Source: Novosphingobium kaempferiae
GTDB lineage: Bacteria > Pseudomonadota > Alphaproteobacteria > Sphingomonadales > Sphingomonadaceae
Assembly: GCF_021227995.1 (NCBI RefSeq)
Contig: NZ_CP089301.1
Span: forward strand, 2,480,001-2,544,000
DNA: 64,000 nucleotides
Direction: 5' to 3'
In this document: positions 45,251 through 54,414 of the stretch, in pieces
Layout of the letters: each line of letters starts with the position of its first letter
Position numbering within the stretch: position 1 is the stretch's first letter
The notes under the pieces: model-generated
Told to the model about the DNA's origin: nothing
Seen by the model: only the letters and a program-made list of their open reading frames with translations
Database searches by the model: none
Program-made: the position numbers and the translations under genes

Positions 45251-45952
45251 TCAGGCGCCAGCGATCTCGGTGGTGTCGATCTTGAGGCCCGGGCCCATCG
45301 AGGACGAGAGCGAGATCTTGCGGACATACTTGCCCTTGGCGCCCGAGGGCTTTGCCTTGACGATGGCGTCCACGAAGGCCGAGAAGTTGGTCTTCAGATC
45401 GGCATCCGAGAACGACATCTTGCCGATGCCGGCGTGGATGATGCCCTGCTTCTCGACGCGGAACTCGATCTGGCCGCCCTTGGCGTCCTTCACGGCCTGC
45501 GTCACGTTCGGGGTGACGGTGCCCAGCTTCGGGTTCGGCATCAGGCCCTTAGGACCCAGCAGCTTACCGAGACGGCCGACGACGCCCATCATGTCCGGGG
45601 TGGCGATGACGCGGTCGTAGTCGAGGTTGCCAGCCTGCATGTCTTCCATGAGGTCTTCGGCGCCAACCTTGTCAGCGCCGGCGGCGAGAGCCTCGGCAGC
45701 CTTGTCGCCCTTGGCGAACACGGCGACGCGAACGGTCTTGCCGGTGCCGGCCGGGAGCGAAACCATGCCGCGGACCATCTGGTCGGCGTGACGCGGATCG
45801 ACGCCCAGGTTCATCGCGACTTCGATGGTCTCGTCGAACTTGGTGACCTTGACGTCACGCAGGGTCTGCAGCGCTTCGTCAACGCCGTAGAGCTTCATGT
45901 TGTCGCCGAGCTTGGCTGCGAGAGCCTTCTGGTTCTTGGTCTGCTTGGCCAT
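45251..45952 (-). CDS. rplA: 50S ribosomal protein L1
   Basis: A 233-residue ribosomal protein. The L1 signature is seen in [34 protein letters not shown] and [20 protein letters not shown]. It forms the L1 stalk of the large subunit and, in many bacteria, represses its own rplKA mRNA. The ATG at 45952 is four bases after rplK. Confidence 0.97.
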   Translation of the reverse strand: MAKQTKNQKALAAKLGDNMKLYGVDEALQTLRDVKVTKFDETIEVAMNLGVDPRHADQMVRGMVSLPAGTGKTVRVAVFAKGDKAAEALAAGADKVGAEDLMEDMQAGNLDYDRVIATPDMMGVVGRLGKLLGPKGLMPNPKLGTVTPNVTQAVKDAKGGQIEFRVEKQGIIHAGIGKMSFSDADLKTNFSAFVDAIVKAKPSGAKGKYVRKISLSSSMGPGLKIDTTEIAGA

Positions 45953-45956
45953 GATC

Positions 45957-46388
45957 TCAGCCCTCCACCACTTCGAGGCCCATCGCGCGAGCGGAGCCTT
46001 CGATGATCTTCGTTGCGGCCTCGATGTCGTTGGCATTGAGGTCGGCCATCTTGACCTGGGCGATCTCGGACAGCTTCGAACGGGCGATCTTGCCGGCGGA
46101 AATCTTGCCCGGCTCCTTCGAGCCCGACTTCAGACCAGCGGCCTTCTTGATGAGGAAGGTGGCCGGCGGGGTCTTCGTGACGAAGGTGAAGCTGCGGTCG
46201 GCGTAGACGGTGATGATGGTCGGGATCGGCATGCCGTTCTCGAGTTCCTGCGTGGCGGCATTGAACGCCTTGCAGAATTCCATGATGTTCACGCCGCGCT
46301 GACCCAGAGCCGGACCGATCGGCGGCGACGGGTTGGCCTTGCCTGCAGGAACCTGCAGCTTGATGTAACCAGTAATCTTCTTGGCCAT
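45957..46388 (-). CDS. rplK: 50S ribosomal protein L11
   Basis: A 143-residue ribosomal protein with the canonical [20 protein letters not shown] (N-terminal domain) and [18 protein letters not shown] C-terminal domain. It binds the GTPase-associated centre of 23S rRNA. nusG, its usual upstream neighbour, is separated here by an acyltransferase gene, so the rplKA pair needs its own promoter in 46389-46546, which I could not identify with confidence. Confidence 0.97.
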   Translation of the reverse strand: MAKKITGYIKLQVPAGKANPSPPIGPALGQRGVNIMEFCKAFNAATQELENGMPIPTIITVYADRSFTFVTKTPPATFLIKKAAGLKSGSKEPGKISAGKIARSKLSEIAQVKMADLNANDIEAATKIIEGSARAMGLEVVEG

Positions 46389-46546
46389 GGGGCCACTCCT
46401 TTTCACACTGTCGCGCGGGCGATGCCGCGCTCATGTCTAGCGGTTGACGGGCGCAAGCACCCTCCCGCAGGGAATCGGGAACGGCACAAGCCGCTTCCGA
46501 AGTGGGCGCCCCTATACGAAAATCGGAAGGAAGGAAAGAGCCCGTT

Positions 46547-47578
46547 TCAGGCCGCTTCCGGAACCGCCAGACGCGCCCGGAAGCCTGCCCGGATCGCACG
46601 GCGCGCAGGCCCCTCGACGAAGCGGAAGCTGAGGTCGGACAGCACCAGCACGACCGCCGTGTAAGAGGCCGTCACCAGGGCCACGGTCCACAGCCCTCCG
46701 CCGAAAGGCCCATGCCAGCGCTCCAGCAGCAGGATCAGCGGATAGTGGACGAGATAGATCGCATAGCTGCGGTCGCCCAGCCAGAGCATCGGTCGCGAAC
46801 CCAGCGCAGGAAACCGCAGCGCCAGCAGCAGCAGGGCCGGCCACGCCAGCAGGGTCAGCGGCAGCAACGAACTGACGGTCCCGGTGTCGATCGTCAGACC
46901 CAAGACAAGGGTGGCCACGAGAAACCCGGTCGGCACGGCAGCGAGCCGCGCACGCGCCTGCCACAGCATCTGCCCGAGGAAGAAGCCGAGCAGACCGCGC
47001 GGAACGCCGTCGCCGACCCAGGGGCCGCCAGCCCTGCCCTGCAAGGCAAAGTGACCAACCGCGACAAGCATTGCCGCCACGCTAGTCCAGCGCAGCACGC
47101 GCGGGCCGCGCACGGCTGCCATGGCGAAGATCACGTAGCAGATCACCTCGACCGAGATCGACCACGCCGGACCGTCGAAAGTATGACCGACCGGCTGCAC
47201 GAACTGCTGCATCATCGCCAGATGGGCGAAGAAGGCATGCGGCGTATTGCCCGGCTCGCCGGGCAGCAGCAGTGCGCAGGCCACCAGCATGACCAGATGC
47301 AACGGATAGAGCCGCGCGAACCGGGCAAGCGCGAAGTCGCCCAGTCGTCCGCGCGCGAGCCCGTCGCCCTGCAGGTATACGTGGGCAAAGATGTAGCCGG
47401 ATATCAGGAAGAACAGGTCCACCAGGGTCCAGCCCCATTCGACCGCCCAGGCAAAGGGCTGCGGTATGCTCGCAACGGCGGCGGGGGAGAACAGCGACTT
47501 GGCATGATAGAGAAACGCCACCCCGCACGCGGCAAGGCCGCGCAGTCCATCCAGCGGCGCAAGTCGGTTCGAGGTCAT
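46547..47578 (-). CDS. Acyltransferase 3 (OafA/YrhL) family membrane protein
   Basis: A 343-residue protein with about ten membrane helices. The family's starting block LAPLDGLRGLAACGVAFLYH has the catalytic-type Arg and His; VDLFFLISGYIFAHVY and RFARLYPLH follow. Members O-acetylate polysaccharides, peptidoglycan or lipids. It interrupts the nusG-rplK order and carries no transposon remnants. It is separated from nusG by a terminator and thus has its own promoter. Confidence 0.9.
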   Translation of the reverse strand: MTSNRLAPLDGLRGLAACGVAFLYHAKSLFSPAAVASIPQPFAWAVEWGWTLVDLFFLISGYIFAHVYLQGDGLARGRLGDFALARFARLYPLHLVMLVACALLLPGEPGNTPHAFFAHLAMMQQFVQPVGHTFDGPAWSISVEVICYVIFAMAAVRGPRVLRWTSVAAMLVAVGHFALQGRAGGPWVGDGVPRGLLGFFLGQMLWQARARLAAVPTGFLVATLVLGLTIDTGTVSSLLPLTLLAWPALLLLALRFPALGSRPMLWLGDRSYAIYLVHYPLILLLERWHGPFGGGLWTVALVTASYTAVVLVLSDLSFRFVEGPARRAIRAGFRARLAVPEAA

Positions 47579-47627
47579 GTCCCCGCGATAGGCCGGGAGT
47601 GGTTAATTCGTCGTTTCCCGAAACGCG

Positions 47628-47663
47628 AAACGCCCCGCAAGGCCGGCTGGCCTGCGGGGCGCC
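47628..47663 (-). terminator. Intrinsic terminator after nusG
   Basis: CGCCCCGCAAGGCC and GGCCTGCGGGGCG form a long stem with one mismatch, followed on the minus strand by TTTCGCGTTTCG. It ends the secE-nusG transcript before the acyltransferase gene. Confidence 0.7.
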
Positions 47664-47700
47664 TCAGGCAGCAGGTCGGGGCCGCGAGGCCCCCGCCCGC

Positions 47701-48237
47701 TTACTTGCTGAGTTCGACGTGCTCGAATTCCAGCTCCACCGGGGTGGCGCGGCCGAAGATCGAGACCGCGACCTTGACGCGGTTCTTGTCGAAGTCGAGC
47801 TCTTCCACGATGCCGTTGAAGCTCGCGAAGGGGCCGTCGAGCACCTTCACCGAATCGCCGATCTCGTAATCGATGCTGACGGTCTTGCGCGGTGCGGCGG
47901 CAGCGGCCTCGGCGGCGCCGAAGTAGCGCGCGGCCTCGGTTTCGCTGATCGCCTGCGGCTTGTTGTTGGCACCCAGGAATCCGGTCACCTTCGGGGTGTT
48001 CTTGATAAGGTGGTAGACGTCGTCGTTCAGCGTCAGCTTGGCGAGGACGTAGCCCGGCATCGTCTTGCGCTCGGTCTGCACCTTCTTGCCGCGCTTCACT
48101 TCGGTGACGGTTTCCGAGGGAACCTGCACGTCCTCGACGAGCTGCGAAAGACCGATGCGCTCGGCCTCGGTGATGATGGCTTCCTTAACCTTGCTCTCGA
48201 AACCGGAGTAGGCGTGGATGATATACCAGCGGGCCAT
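47701..48237 (-). CDS. nusG: Transcription termination/antitermination factor NusG
   Basis: A 178-residue protein with the NGN domain (MARWYIIHAYSGFESKV, then MPGYVLAKL) and the KOW domain (GDSVKVLDGPFASFNGIVEELD). It couples RNA polymerase to Rho and the ribosome. It lies 29 bases after secE. Confidence 0.96.
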   Translation of the reverse strand: MARWYIIHAYSGFESKVKEAIITEAERIGLSQLVEDVQVPSETVTEVKRGKKVQTERKTMPGYVLAKLTLNDDVYHLIKNTPKVTGFLGANNKPQAISETEAARYFGAAEAAAAAPRKTVSIDYEIGDSVKVLDGPFASFNGIVEELDFDKNRVKVAVSIFGRATPVELEFEHVELSK

Positions 48238-48266
48238 GTCTGTCTCTTAGTCCTGTATTCTGGCGA

Positions 48267-48461
48267 TCAAAGGGCGTTGAGGAGCGTGCTGACGACCCAG
48301 CCGAACAGCGCGTCGATGCCGAGGAAGAACACCGCCAGCAGCACCGTCATCAGGCCGACGAAGATCGCGGTCGTCGTCGTCTCCTGGCGCGAGGGCCAGT
48401 GGATCTTGCGCGTTTCCGCCTGAACCTGGCGCATGAATTCGCCGGGGGTGATCTTGGCCAT
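48267..48461 (-). CDS. secE: Preprotein translocase subunit SecE
   Basis: A 64-residue single-helix protein. The conserved amphipathic region FMRQVQAETRKIHWPSRQET precedes the one membrane helix. It clamps SecY in the protein-conducting channel. It is directly upstream of nusG, as in most bacteria. Confidence 0.95.
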   Translation of the reverse strand: MAKITPGEFMRQVQAETRKIHWPSRQETTTTAIFVGLMTVLLAVFFLGIDALFGWVVSTLLNAL

Positions 48462-48588
48462 CTTACGTCGCTCTCTACTATGCCGCTTTGCGCGGAAAAT
48501 CTGCGATTCTTCCGCCTAGGGGTCATCGCCGCCCCGGCCGAGGCCGGGAGGGGCTGATGAAGTCCGCCTGTCGGGAGGAGACGGGGAT

Positions 48589-50118
48589 TTAGCTTCCGTC
48601 GCCCGGATTTGCAAGGTCCACCGAGTCAGGCAGCCGTGCGAGGAACGAGTTCGGCGTCGCGTAGACGATCCGCGCCCCGTCCGGGATCGCCACCGGCGCC
48701 TTGGTGCCGATGTACCAGAGGTAGTCGGCATGGCGCGCAGGCTTGAACTTGCGCAGGTCGATCCGCTGGCTGTCGGCATAGAGGATGCGCTGCGTCGGGT
48801 CGTTGAAGCGGTAGCGCGTTTCGCGCATCGACAGCATGTGGACGTCGGGCAGCGCGAAGTTGGAATTCTCCATCGAACTGCGCCGGACGACGGCATAGCT
48901 GCCGAAATGCTCGAACGGGCCGAAGAACCACTGGCGGCGCGGAATCGCGATGGCGGTCGCTACGCGCGAGCCCTCGGGCACGTAGTTCAGCGCGCCGATC
49001 AGCTGGCGCGCGGTCTGCGCGTCCTCGTACCAGACGACGGTCGTCACCGCGATGCGCGTGGTGAACAGCAGCCCGGCCAGCGCCAGCCCCCAGCGCGGCA
49101 CCGGCCAGTCGATCGCGAGGCAGGCCACCAGCAGCGCGGCGGTGCTCAGGCGATAGTCCGCATAGTCGCCGCCGAAGATCTGGCGCGGGACGATCAGCGT
49201 CAGGATCAGCAGCATCAGCGCCGCCCAGCCGACGCGCCCATCGAAGCGGCGGACGAACAGCGCCGCCACGATCACCGCCAGCACCAGGCACAGGCTCACG
49301 ATATCGAAGGTCATGTCGTAGCTGCGCATCGCGCGGTAGAGGATCTGCCACTTGTATTCGAGGACGCCCCAGCGCCCGTAGGACACCTTGGAATTGGCGC
49401 CCATGCCCAGCAGCATCGGCAGGATCGGGAAGATCAGCGGCCAGGGCTTGAGGAACGGCCGCCAGTCGCGCCAGCTCGAACGCTTCGACCACTCGTAGCC
49501 GAACACCAGCACGCCCATCACGCCCCAGCCCGAGACGTGGCACAGCCACACCACGAAGCTGGCCGGGATCATCACCGCCCAGCGCCAGCGCCAGTTCTCC
49601 AGCCGCACCCAGCCCGCCAGCACGAACAGCGCGAAGGCGATCGACAGCGAGTAGTTCAGGAAGCCCATCAGGAACGACGGCGACCAGATCATCGGGAACG
49701 CGAGGATCGCGCCGACGCCAACGCGCTTCCTGAGGCTCCATTCGACCGCCATGATCGCCATGCCGGTCAGGAACGGGATGGCCGCGACGATGAAGCGACC
49801 CGCCGCTTCCAGTCCCAGCAGCGGGGTTAGCGGCACCATCAGCAGCTCGGCGCCGAGGTTTCCGGTCCATTCCCACTTGAACAGGAAGTAGCGCGTCAGG
49901 AACGGATCGTGCCCGTGATCGAGCATGATCTTGTAGCCCGCGAGGTGCGAGGGGTAGTCCGTCATCTGCGGCGTCCACGCGACGATCGCGGGCAGCATCG
50001 CCAGCAGCGACAGGACGATGCCCATCCACACCGCCTCGTGACGGATCCTCTTGTAACTCTCGCTGCCGGGGGAGCTGTTCGTGGCCTCTACGGCCTCAGT
50101 GAGCGCGCTTGCGTTCAT
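48589..50118 (-). CDS. Multi-pass membrane protein, possibly a GT-C-like glycosyltransferase
   Basis: A 509-residue protein with about ten membrane helices and a C-terminal soluble part of about 140 residues. The first periplasmic loop has TPQMTDYPSHLAGYKIM, with Asp and His as in some GT-C or oligosaccharyl-transferase-like proteins. I do not recognise a defined family. It lies between tRNA-Trp and secE, genes that are often neighbours in alphaproteobacteria. Confidence 0.75.
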   Translation of the reverse strand: MNASALTEAVEATNSSPGSESYKRIRHEAVWMGIVLSLLAMLPAIVAWTPQMTDYPSHLAGYKIMLDHGHDPFLTRYFLFKWEWTGNLGAELLMVPLTPLLGLEAAGRFIVAAIPFLTGMAIMAVEWSLRKRVGVGAILAFPMIWSPSFLMGFLNYSLSIAFALFVLAGWVRLENWRWRWAVMIPASFVVWLCHVSGWGVMGVLVFGYEWSKRSSWRDWRPFLKPWPLIFPILPMLLGMGANSKVSYGRWGVLEYKWQILYRAMRSYDMTFDIVSLCLVLAVIVAALFVRRFDGRVGWAALMLLILTLIVPRQIFGGDYADYRLSTAALLVACLAIDWPVPRWGLALAGLLFTTRIAVTTVVWYEDAQTARQLIGALNYVPEGSRVATAIAIPRRQWFFGPFEHFGSYAVVRRSSMENSNFALPDVHMLSMRETRYRFNDPTQRILYADSQRIDLRKFKPARHADYLWYIGTKAPVAIPDGARIVYATPNSFLARLPDSVDLANPGDGS

Positions 50119-50250
50119 GTGCGACTGGATCTTTTCCCGCTGGTGCCCGAATCGGCGAACGGGCTCTCCTAGAGCAAGTCGGCCCGCAATTGAACGTCGC
50201 GACGACGGGCTTCCCCCGAAGGGGTGGTTATCGCGATTTTGGGAAGATGC

Positions 50251-50327
50251 TGGCAGGAGTGGAGGGACTCGAACCCACGGCCCTCGGTTTTGGAGACCGA
50301 TGCTCTACCAACTGAGCTACACTCCTG
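50251..50327 (-). tRNA. tRNA-Trp (anticodon CCA)
   Basis: Minus-strand cloverleaf: acceptor CAGGAGT/ACTCCTG, D-arm AGCTCAGTTGGTAGAGC, anticodon arm CGGT-CTCCAAA-ACCG (anticodon CCA), T-arm GTGGG-TTCGAGT-CCCTC, and encoded CCA at 50251-50253. Confidence 0.95.
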
Positions 50328-50439
50328 CGGGCTCGGGGGCCTCTAATGGGAGAGTTGCGGGATGGCAAGCGGCGATTGTGGACAAGCAACCGATTGCGTT
50401 CGTTAGCACCCGATCGCGCCTTCTGTTAGGACACCTGCC

Positions 50440-51246
50440 GTGCACGCTCCCCGCTCCAACCCGATCATCGAGCCGGAACTCCTGATGCTCGCCTACCGCA
50501 GCGGGATCTTCCCGATGTCGGACAGCCGCGACGACCCGGAGCTTTTCTGGATCGAGCCGCGACTGCGGGCGATCCTGCCGCTGGACGGGCTGCACGTATC
50601 GGGCTCTCTCGCGCGCACGCTCAGGCGCGGGCGGTTCGAGGTGACGTGCAACCGCGCCTTCTCGCAAGTGATGGACGCCTGCGCCGCCCCGCGCCGCGCG
50701 CGTGAGGATGACGACGGCGGCAGCTGGATCAGCCACCGCATCCAGGCGAGCTACGAAAACCTGCATTTCCTCGGCCATGCACACTCGATCGAGGTCTGGC
50801 GCGAAGGTGAACTGGTCGGCGGGCTTTACGGCGTCGGGTTCGACCGGGTGTTCTGCGGCGAATCGATGTTCTCGACCGTCAGCGATTCGTCGAAGGTGGC
50901 GCTGTGCTGGCTGGTAGCGGCGCTCAGGCGCGGCGGCGCGACGCTGCTCGATTGCCAGTTCATGACGCCGCACCTGGCGTCGCTGGGGGCAGTGGAGATG
51001 CCGCAGAAGCGCTATCTGGCGCTACTCGAGGCAGCGCAGAACTCGGCTTACTGCTCGACGACGGCCTCTTCGGCAGGTTCGGGATCGGCTGGCGCGGCGG
51101 ATGCAGTGGGCGAGGCCGACGCGGCCGGAGCCGGCGTACTCTCGCTGCCCGAGGCGTTCGACGCCCTGCTCGGCGACGCGGCATCCTGCGGGCTCGCCTC
51201 TTCGCCCGGGAAGCTCATCGCGCAGCTCTTCACCCAGACGTCATAG
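50440..51246 (+). CDS. aat: Leucyl/phenylalanyl-tRNA--protein transferase
   Basis: A 268-residue enzyme of the N-end rule pathway: it attaches Leu or Phe to proteins with basic N-termini for ClpAP degradation. Conserved blocks are LMLAYRSGIFPM, FWIEPRLRAILPL, GGLYGVGFDRVFCGESMFS and LLDCQFMTPHLASLGAVEMP. The start is the GTG at 50440. The end SSPGKLIAQLFTQTS is the expected alphaproteobacterial C-terminus, but the segment before it (about residues 205-245) is an Ala/Ser/Gly-rich insert. The last 199 bases overlap the convergent DUF2155 gene. Confidence 0.92.
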   Translation: MHAPRSNPIIEPELLMLAYRSGIFPMSDSRDDPELFWIEPRLRAILPLDGLHVSGSLARTLRRGRFEVTCNRAFSQVMDACAAPRRAREDDDGGSWISHRIQASYENLHFLGHAHSIEVWREGELVGGLYGVGFDRVFCGESMFSTVSDSSKVALCWLVAALRRGGATLLDCQFMTPHLASLGAVEMPQKRYLALLEAAQNSAYCSTTASSAGSGSAGAADAVGEADAAGAGVLSLPEAFDALLGDAASCGLASSPGKLIAQLFTQTS

Positions 51247-51695
51247 ACCGGGTGCTCGACCACGTTGACGCCGGGGTTGTTCTTGAACAGCCAGCCGGAG
51301 AAGACCTTGTGCCAGGCGAGCTTCTCCGCCGTGGTCTTGCGCTGTTCGACGAAGACCTGGACGAAGGCGCCCTCTTCCTGCGGCTTTTCCCAGGGCAGCG
51401 TCTTCTCGCAAGTCGCGACCTTCACGACGAGGTTGCCGAGCCGGCGCGATTCGCCCGGCTTCATCACAAGATCCTGCGTGAGGTTGTTGCGCTTGTTGAG
51501 GACGCCCAGCGTGACCACGCGGTCCTTGTTGGGCGTGCCGATCTGCTGGCCCTTGGCCGCCTGCGCAGGTCCGGCCTGCATCCCCGCGATCGCGTCCGGA
51601 ACGCCGGTATCCTGAACTTCGGGCGCAGGCTCGCCGCCGCAGGCCGCAAGGACCGACAGCAAAGGCAGGACCGCCAGAGCCCTCAGGCGAATCAC
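51048..51695 (-). CDS. DUF2155-domain lipoprotein
   Basis: A 215-residue exported protein; the lipobox LLSVLAAC lies near residue 18 from the GTG at 51695. The DUF2155 core is LGNLVVKVATCEKTLPWEKP through VEHPVYDVWVKSCAMSFPG. The last 45 residues are Ala/Ser/Pro/Glu-rich and are encoded opposite the 3' end of aat. Function unknown. It follows the NDUFA12 gene by 13 bases. Confidence 0.85.
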   Translation of the reverse strand: MIRLRALAVLPLLSVLAACGGEPAPEVQDTGVPDAIAGMQAGPAQAAKGQQIGTPNKDRVVTLGVLNKRNNLTQDLVMKPGESRRLGNLVVKVATCEKTLPWEKPQEEGAFVQVFVEQRKTTAEKLAWHKVFSGWLFKNNPGVNVVEHPVYDVWVKSCAMSFPGEEASPQDAASPSRASNASGSESTPAPAASASPTASAAPADPEPAEEAVVEQ

Positions 51696-51708
51696 TTCCG
51701 GTAAGCCC

Positions 51709-52116
51709 TCAGGCTTCCGGCGACCAGGCTTCGTAATCGCCGGTCGCGGCAGCGCGCACGCCCCCACGCTCCAGCGCGCCCTGCGGGCGATACGCGGTCG
51801 CGGTGCCGGTGGCGTTGGGGGTGTAGTCGACCTCCCAGATGCGCGGGGCCGGAAGATGGCTTTCGGGCACGCCGTCATAGGAGTGGTGCAGCCAGCCGTG
51901 CCATTCGGCGGGGACGTTGCTGGCGTCGTTGGCGCCGGCATAGATCACCCAACGGCGATCCCACCCTTCGGTGGTCTTCACCTTGTCGTTCTTGGAACGA
52001 TAGTACTTGTTGCCCTGCGCGTCGGTGCCGACGTGCTCGCCATTGCGCGAGCTCCAGAGCGAGGTGCCGATGGTGGCACCGTCCCACCAGGTGAAGATCT
52101 TGGACAGGATTCCCAT
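51709..52116 (-). CDS. NADH:ubiquinone oxidoreductase subunit NDUFA12
   Basis: A 135-residue accessory subunit of respiratory complex I. The N-terminal TWWDGATIGTSLWSSRNG and WDRRWVIYAG blocks, with PAEWHGWLHHSYD, define the family shared by mitochondria and alphaproteobacteria. It binds near the NADH-module junction at the membrane side of the arm. Confidence 0.93.
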   Translation of the reverse strand: MGILSKIFTWWDGATIGTSLWSSRNGEHVGTDAQGNKYYRSKNDKVKTTEGWDRRWVIYAGANDASNVPAEWHGWLHHSYDGVPESHLPAPRIWEVDYTPNATGTATAYRPQGALERGGVRAAATGDYEAWSPEA

Positions 52117-52176
52117 GAGCCGCGCGTTAGCCCCGAAGCGCCCCTCAAGGCAAGCGCGAACAGCCCTCTTCGCATG

Positions 52177-52923
52177 CTACAAATGCATCCCGCCGCTCGC
52201 CTCGATCACCTGGCCCGTCACCCATGCCCCGTCCGGGCCGCAAAGGAAGGCGATCACGCGCGCCACGTCGCCCGGCTGGCCGACCCGCCCGAGTGCCGCG
52301 ACCGAGGCCAGATAGTCCACTGTCGCCGGATCGTTGAACAGTGCGGGCGCGAAGTCGGTGATCGTCGCTCCGGGCGCGACCGCGTTGACGGTGATGTTCC
52401 GCGGTCCCAGTTCCTGCGCCAGCGAGCGGGTGAAATGCTCCACCGCCGCCTTGCTCATCGCATAGGCAAGGCACGATGCGTAGGCGGCGCGGGCGACCAT
52501 GGAAGACAGGTTGACGATGCGTCCGCCGTCGCGCAGGCGCGGCAGGGCTTCCTTCGTCACGAAGAACGGCCCCTTGGCGTTCACCCGCATCATCGCATCG
52601 TAGAGCGCCTCGTCGGTCTCGGCGATGGTCGCCATCTCGCCGATACCCGCGTTGTTGACGAGGATATCGAGGCCGTAGGCCTCCTTGTCAAATGCCGCGA
52701 ACATCGTCGCGATGGCCTCTGCGGAGCCGACATCGGCCTGAAGCGCAAACGCCTCGCCGCCGCTTGCGCGGATGGCCGTGACGACGTCGTCGGCAGCTGC
52801 GGCGTTGCTGTTGTAGTTGACACAGACCCGTGCGCCATCTGCCGCCAGCCGCAACGCCACTTCGCGCCCGATCCCGCGCGATCCGCCGGTCACCAGCGCC
52901 GTCTTGCCCGTCAGCGAGCCCAT
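52177..52923 (-). CDS. Short-chain dehydrogenase/reductase
   Basis: A 248-residue SDR with the cofactor motif TGGSRGIG (residues 12-19), NNAG, the catalytic Ser in IVNLSSMVA, and YAMSK as the YxxxK pair. The GSRG context suggests NADP(H) use. It resembles FabG-type 3-oxoacyl reductases; the substrate is unknown. Confidence 0.88.
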   Translation of the reverse strand: MGSLTGKTALVTGGSRGIGREVALRLAADGARVCVNYNSNAAAADDVVTAIRASGGEAFALQADVGSAEAIATMFAAFDKEAYGLDILVNNAGIGEMATIAETDEALYDAMMRVNAKGPFFVTKEALPRLRDGGRIVNLSSMVARAAYASCLAYAMSKAAVEHFTRSLAQELGPRNITVNAVAPGATITDFAPALFNDPATVDYLASVAALGRVGQPGDVARVIAFLCGPDGAWVTGQVIEASGGMHL

Positions 52924-53053
52924 ATCCTCTCTCCCGTCATGCCCATCTGCGGGGTGATGCTAGGAAAGAGCGATGCGCAGGGCACCTCGTCTATTGGGGA
53001 GCGGGGCGGAAGAAAAGCGCGACGAGTATCGCGTCGAGATCTCGCCCAGCAAA

Positions 53054-53163
53054 CCCGTCGCCCCTGCGAAGGCAGGGGCCCATCAGGCCTCTCGCCCCGG
53101 CACTCCGCTCACCGCGAGGCGGTAAGCTTGGGATGGGCCGCTGCCTGCGCAGGGGCGACGGGG
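53054..53163. repeat. 110-bp paired palindromic element
   Basis: CCCGTCGCCCCTGCG...GGCAGGGGCCCATC and the [11 protein letters not shown] ...GATGGGCC...GCCTGCGCAGGGGCGACGGG bracket a 40-bp spacer. The outer arms match the palindrome at 23430-23453. Confidence 0.75.
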
Positions 53164-53211
53164 TTATAGCGTGGTGAGGTTACGAGATCATGGGATTACG
53201 CTGCGGACTGC

Positions 53212-53700
53212 TTACCAGCTGACCTTGTCGCCCGCCTTGATGCCGAGCTGCGCGGCGCGGCCGCCGTTAAGCTCCAGCACGCCCGCCGCCACGCCGTCCG
53301 AAGGCAACGGCGTCTCATCGTAAGGCACCGCGTTCGCGGCGATGTTGAGCACGCGATGGTCCGTACCGATGAAGATGATGTCGAGCGGGATCACGGTGTT
53401 GCGCATCCAGAACGCGGCGCGGCGGGCTGGCTTGTTCACGAAGACCATGCCTTCGTCCGCGCCCATCTCGCTGCGGAACATGAGGCCCTTGGCCTGCTGT
53501 TCCGGCGTCACCGCAACCTCGACCTTGAAGGCATGCGTGCCGTTCGCCGACTTCACCGTCAGCGGCACCACCGGCAGGCCCGAGATCGGGTGGACGGCCG
53601 CCTTCGAAGACGCCTTGGCGGTGGCGTCCTGCGGTGCCTGCGAGCACGCGGCGAAGGCCAGCAGGAGGGCAACGGCGAAACTCGACCGGGTCAGGCGCAT
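53212..53700 (-). CDS. DUF192 domain lipoprotein
   Basis: A 162-residue protein with a lipobox (LLLAFAAC) and the DUF192 core: EVAVTPEQQAKGLMFRSEM, FVNKPARRAAFWMRNTVIPLD and VLELNGGRAAQLGIKAGD. The family is found in bacteria and archaea; its function is unknown. It is followed upstream on the same strand by recX, four bases away. Confidence 0.88.
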   Translation of the reverse strand: MRLTRSSFAVALLLAFAACSQAPQDATAKASSKAAVHPISGLPVVPLTVKSANGTHAFKVEVAVTPEQQAKGLMFRSEMGADEGMVFVNKPARRAAFWMRNTVIPLDIIFIGTDHRVLNIAANAVPYDETPLPSDGVAAGVLELNGGRAAQLGIKAGDKVSW

Positions 53701-53704
53701 TCAA

Positions 53705-54265
53705 TCAGTCTCCGAATTCCGACTCGCACCATTCTTCCAGCGCGTCGGCGTCCTCGCTCTCGACGATCCGGCGCGCGATGTCGAGCGGGTGCCCGGCGCG
53801 CAGCATCGCCGCGATCTGCTTGTCGCGCAGCTTGATGTCGTCGACCGCCTGAACGGCGAATGGACCGAACCGTCGCCGCCGCGCCAGCACCAGAGCGGCG
53901 CGGCGCTGCTCGGCGGGGCCGGGCCGGGTGTCGTCGCGCAAGTCCTCCGCGACGCCCGCCTGCCCCAGCGCCTCACCCACGCGCCGCGCACCGTAACCGC
54001 TCCGCAGCAGGCTGCCTGCCTTCATCCGTGCCCACGAGGCATCGTCGACATAACCCTTCTCGGCATAGCGGGTGACAAGGTCTTCCACCGGGGCGTCGCC
54101 CTCCCCGTCCCAGCCGCGTTCGCGCAGCTTGCGCTGGAGATAATCGCGCAACTTGGCTTGCGTCGTCGCGAAACGCGCGACATAGGCCAGCGCCAGTTCC
54201 TCCAGGCGGATCGAGTTCAGGGGTGGCGGTCCACTGCGATGGGGATTGCGACGCTTGTCCGACAT
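53705..54265 (-). CDS. recX: RecX-family regulatory protein
   Basis: A 186-residue protein with three-helix RecX repeats (LEELALAYVARFATTQAKLRD in pieces, then DDASWARMKAGSLLRSGYGARRV in pieces). RecX inhibits RecA filaments. No recA gene is adjacent in this window. It precedes the DUF192 gene on the same strand. Confidence 0.8.
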   Translation of the reverse strand: MSDKRRNPHRSGPPPLNSIRLEELALAYVARFATTQAKLRDYLQRKLRERGWDGEGDAPVEDLVTRYAEKGYVDDASWARMKAGSLLRSGYGARRVGEALGQAGVAEDLRDDTRPGPAEQRRAALVLARRRRFGPFAVQAVDDIKLRDKQIAAMLRAGHPLDIARRIVESEDADALEEWCESEFGD

Positions 54266-54414
54266 GTTGCCCTATTCGTGCCACACTCAGGCCGGATTGG
54301 GGAGAGCGCGCGAGACCGCATGGGACGCAACACAGCTAACTCCGGTTCAGAATGGACCGGATAGAAGCACCGGTCTCGCGAGAGTAACGGTATAACTACA
54401 ACGGGTTAGATCAT

